From: Desulfobaccales bacterium
GTDB taxonomy: Bacteria; Desulfobacterota; Desulfobaccia; Desulfobaccales; 0-14-0-80-60-11
Direction: 5' to 3'
Length of the DNA stretch: 7,074 nucleotides
NCBI GenBank assembly: GCA_041648175.1
Contig: JBAZPO010000040.1
Location: 1 to 7,074 of the forward strand
The translations under genes were made by a program, and so were the position numbers. The notes beneath the pieces are model-generated. The model had not been told where the DNA came from. It saw nothing but the letters and a program-made list of their open reading frames with translations, and did not search any database. Positions within the stretch are counted from its first letter, which is position 1, and the number at the start of each line of letters is the position of its first letter. Positions 5,337-7,074 of the stretch are shown in pieces.

Positions 5337-6959
5337 TTACTTGGCAATCAAGAATTTTCCGCTGATTTTAGTGCTTTTCCCCCGGATCTGGTAACGGTAA
5401 ATCCCCGCCGGGGTATCTTTGGTCGGCGTCCAGGTAAAAGTATTGGGGCCGGCGACCGCGTTGATCGTGACTATATTAACGATCTCCACATTTTCATTGT
5501 AAATATACATGGTGAGAGGCTGTTCTTCATTGGAAAGAATTGAAATGTTGATGGCGGCGCCCGCCAGTTGAGGCGTGGCCGGGGTTCCGGTTACCGTAAC
5601 TTTTTGAGGCAGGGTCGTTGTGGTCGTTGTGGCAGGAACGGAAATGGTTGGCGCCGGGCTGGGAGTGATTGAAATAGTAAAATCAGCATCGGATTCGTCT
5701 GTCGCGGTGTAACCGTTGCTGGCCGTCACGATCGCTCGTACCCGGGCTTCGTTGGCGCTGACGTTAGGCACGGTCCAGGCGTAGGTGCCGCTGTTGGTCA
5801 CGCTGGAAGTAATAGTATTGGGATAAGTTGTTCCGCTGTTAACCGAATAGTAAAGCGCAAGATGATCAATCCCCGCGTCCTGCGTGGCGGTCCAGGTGAT
5901 GTCGTATGAAGAGCCGCCAGCCAGGCTTTCGCCGCCGTTGGGGGTGAGGACTTGAACTGTCGGACGATGGTCATATGGATAGGCCCCCAGGTCGGCGCGC
6001 GAGCCGTCCGGATCAACTGCCGTGACGGGGTCACCGGCATCAATACATTCGGAAGTCCGGACAAGATTAAAATTGTTTCCCGCTGCATCTACGAACACCG
6101 GGTCAACTTGAATATCCCCGGTTTTACCTGAAACCGTCCCGTCGTAAACGGTCGCATTCCCAAAAACACAATTGTAACTTGAATTCAGGGTGCCGCCCGC
6201 CCCATTTTGCGAAATCCCGGTCGTTCTAACGCCGGTATTATATATGATCGTGTTTTTCGCATTGACGGTATATCCCGCTCCCGCGGTATCCGCGTAGATC
6301 CCCGTGCCGCACCTGACGATCGTGTTCCTATCGACGGTCAGATTGCTCTGGTTGCTGTAAACTCCAAAATTCGCGCAGTCTCTCATCGTGTTTTTTGTAA
6401 TTGAGCCGCTGGCCAGCGCGGCGTTAACGAAAATTGCGCGCTGGGTTGCGGAATAAATAGTGTTTGAAACGACGCTAACCGTGTCATTAGCATGTACGCA
6501 CTGCAGCCCATAGATAAAGTTGGCTGCGTTAATTATGTTATTTTTGATCGTCAGCGTGGAATCCGTCCCCGCGACACCAGCGACAACCACCGTGTCGTCG
6601 CCATCCCCCTTGACCGTAAAACCTTCCAGCGACGCGTTGCCGACCAGTTTAACAACTTGCGTCGAACCGACGCCGCTTTCTTCAATCGTGGCCTGATAAG
6701 TCGTGGTAGCGACAAAAAAACTGTTTGTTATCGTGATAGGGAAGCCTTCACCCAGCGCCGCATTGTAAGTGCCCGGCTTGACGTAAACAGTATCCCCGGC
6801 GGCGGTCGAACCGGTCGCCTTGGTCAGCGTCTTCCAGGGGGCGGCCTGATTGCCGGCGTTGGTGTCAAGCCCGTTGACGGCATCAACGTAGTAGGTGGTG
6901 GCGAATGAGGCAGAAGCAAAAAGGGCCAAAAGAATCCAGGCGCGTATAAGCGTTTTCAT
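5337..6959 (-). CDS. Secreted DUF1565-type right-handed beta-helix protein A with Ig-like C-terminal domains
   Basis: A 540-residue exported protein with a signal peptide at residues 1-20 ending S-F-A. Residues 21-66 are DUF1565-like (T-T-Y-Y-V-D-A-V-N-G and G-D-T-V-Y-V-K-P-G-T-Y). Residues about 70-285 are beta-helix rungs with repeated N-N-x-I or N-x-I turns. Residues 286-330 (D-P-V-F-V-D-A-A-G-N-N-F-N-L, C-I-D-A-G-D-P, D-L-G-A-Y-P-Y) match the closing segment of 'choice-of-anchor Q'-type proteins. Residues 333-430 are an Ig-like Kre9/KNH-type domain, 432-455 a Pro/Thr linker, and 457-540 a FlgD-like domain ending K-I-S-G-K-F-L-I-A-K. The family is usually surface-exposed and sometimes carbohydrate-active, but no catalytic residues can be assigned here. 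ATG 6959 was chosen over an in-frame GTG at 6983, because that GTG lies inside the promoter spacer and the signal peptide begins properly at M-K-T. It is the upstream partner of the SLH barrel gene and a paralogue of protein B. Confidence 0.88.
   Translation of the reverse strand: MKTLIRAWILLALFASASFATTYYVDAVNGLDTNAGNQAAPWKTLTKATGSTAAGDTVYVKPGTYNAALGEGFPITITNSFFVATTTYQATIEESGVGSTQVVKLVGNASLEGFTVKGDGDDTVVVAGVAGTDSTLTIKNNIINAANFIYGLQCVHANDTVSVVSNTIYSATQRAIFVNAALASGSITKNTMRDCANFGVYSNQSNLTVDRNTIVRCGTGIYADTAGAGYTVNAKNTIIYNTGVRTTGISQNGAGGTLNSSYNCVFGNATVYDGTVSGKTGDIQVDPVFVDAAGNNFNLVRTSECIDAGDPVTAVDPDGSRADLGAYPYDHRPTVQVLTPNGGESLAGGSSYDITWTATQDAGIDHLALYYSVNSGTTYPNTITSSVTNSGTYAWTVPNVSANEARVRAIVTASNGYTATDESDADFTISITPSPAPTISVPATTTTTTLPQKVTVTGTPATPQLAGAAINISILSNEEQPLTMYIYNENVEIVNIVTINAVAGPNTFTWTPTKDTPAGIYRYQIRGKSTKISGKFLIAK
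5352..5612. repeat. 261-bp near-identical direct repeat, copy 2 (C-terminal coding region of protein A)
   Basis: This is the partner of 2274-2534, with 259 of 261 positions identical by direct base-by-base reading. Both copies lie in the same orientation about 3.1 kb apart and flank the SLH barrel gene, so homologous recombination between them could delete or duplicate that gene together with most of protein B. Confidence 0.95.
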
Positions 6960-6965
6960 GGTTAA

Positions 6966-6993
6966 ATTATAGCAACGCCTCACGTAATGTCAA
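6966..6993 (-). promoter_or_regulatory. Promoter of beta-helix gene A (TTGACA-N16-TATAAT, extended -10), leaderless arrangement
   Basis: On the minus strand TTGACA (6993-6988) and TATAAT (6971-6966) are perfect hexamers with a 16-base spacer and an extended -10 TG (T-G-C-TATAAT). Six bases (TTAACC) separate the -10 box from the A of ATG 6959, placing the conventional +1 on the start codon itself. No Shine-Dalgarno precedes the ATG. The -35 box begins only six bases past the tRNA 3' end, so the promoter fills the whole tRNA-to-gene gap. It probably also transcribes the barrel gene downstream, since no terminator or separate promoter lies between them. Confidence 0.82.
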
Positions 6994-6999
6994 ATGAAA

Positions 7000-7071
7000 T
7001 AGCCCCACGGGGAATCGAACCCCGGTTCTCAGCTTGAAAAGCTGGTGTCCTAACCCCTAGACGATGGGGCC
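7000..7071 (-). tRNA. trnE: tRNA-Glu (anticodon UUC)
   Basis: The minus strand folds into a complete cloverleaf. The acceptor arm is GGCCCCA with TGGGGCT, whose first pair would be G1:U72. The D-arm contains the usual TAGGGGTTAGGA loop region. The anticodon stem CCAGC/GCTGA-side pairs around loop TTTTCAA, giving anticodon TTC (7038-7036) for Glu. The T-arm CGGGG-TTCGATT-CCCCG is standard. The discriminator base is A (7000), and no CCA is encoded, since TTT follows, so maturation needs CCA-adding nucleotidyltransferase. Four bases upstream of the 5' end reach the window edge, so its own promoter is not visible. No terminator separates it from the promoter of gene A. Confidence 0.95.
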
Positions 7072-7074
7072 GCG

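Noticed and set aside
5352..5612. The direct repeats as ends of a composite transposon or integrated element
   Set aside because: The repeats are coding, carry no terminal inverted repeats, and no transposase or integrase lies between them. Paralogous gene ends explain them better.
6492..6908. Plus-strand ORF of 138 codons opposite gene A
   Set aside because: It lies fully antisense to the DUF1565/beta-helix coding region and shows no recognisable motif.
6960..6983. In-frame GTG 6983 as an extended start for gene A
   Set aside because: It falls within the -35/-10 spacer, has no SD, and would put charged and polar residues in front of a complete signal peptide.
7000..7071. tRNA-Glu as an attachment site for an integrated island
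   Set aside because: No integrase and no repeat of the tRNA 3' end was found elsewhere in the window.

Overview
The window reads as a surface-protein locus of an uncultured diderm bacterium. Everything recognisable is on the minus strand, so transcription runs from high to low coordinates. Coding density is very high: the longest gene-free stretch is 89 bases (2170-2258), and no such stretch reaches 300 bases. Each protein-coding gene starts with a Sec-type signal peptide. Two encode outer-membrane barrels of the PorV/PorQ-like (UPF0164/FadL-like) type, one of them with C-terminal SLH modules. Three encode large secreted beta-rich proteins. Barrels joined to SLH modules occur in diderms that tether the outer membrane to peptidoglycan, such as Cyanobacteria, Deinococcus, Negativicutes and Thermotogota. 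The whole set resembles uncultured Margulisbacteria/Saganbacteria (WOR-1)-like genomes, but that placement is a low-confidence inference. No IS element, CRISPR array, phage gene or recombinase was seen.

Layout in the direction of transcription: (1) tRNA-Glu(UUC), 7071-7000, without an encoded CCA. (2) A consensus promoter only a few bases beyond it, directly abutting secreted beta-helix protein A (6959-5337). (3) A PorV-like barrel with C-terminal SLH modules (5333-3945), three bases after A. (4) A second promoter whose -35 box overlaps the barrel's stop codon, driving beta-helix protein B (3914-2259), a paralogue of A. (5) A 17-bp palindrome and a third, perfect-consensus promoter. (6) A Ycf48/BNR-type beta-propeller protein (2169-202) whose likely start is GTG. 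(7) A second PorV-like barrel, coupled by a TAATG overlap and cut by the window edge (202-1).

The genes suggest repeated two-gene modules of one secreted beta-rich protein plus one outer-membrane barrel: A with the SLH barrel, and the propeller with the partial barrel. All three secreted proteins end in an Ig-like/FlgD-like beta domain finishing with a K-I-x-(S)-G-K-F motif, which recalls C-terminal sorting domains. A reasonable but unproven reading is that the barrels help export or anchor these proteins at the cell surface.

The most notable observations are as follows. The three promoters share an exact 16-bp spacer, and two of them place the predicted transcription start exactly on the A of the ATG, with no Shine-Dalgarno, which predicts leaderless mRNAs. 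A 261-bp segment encoding the C-terminal domain of A and B differs at only 2 positions while the rest of the paralogues has diverged, which points to gene conversion or constraint. The third promoter lies over the longest-ORF ATG of the propeller gene and so argues for a downstream GTG start.
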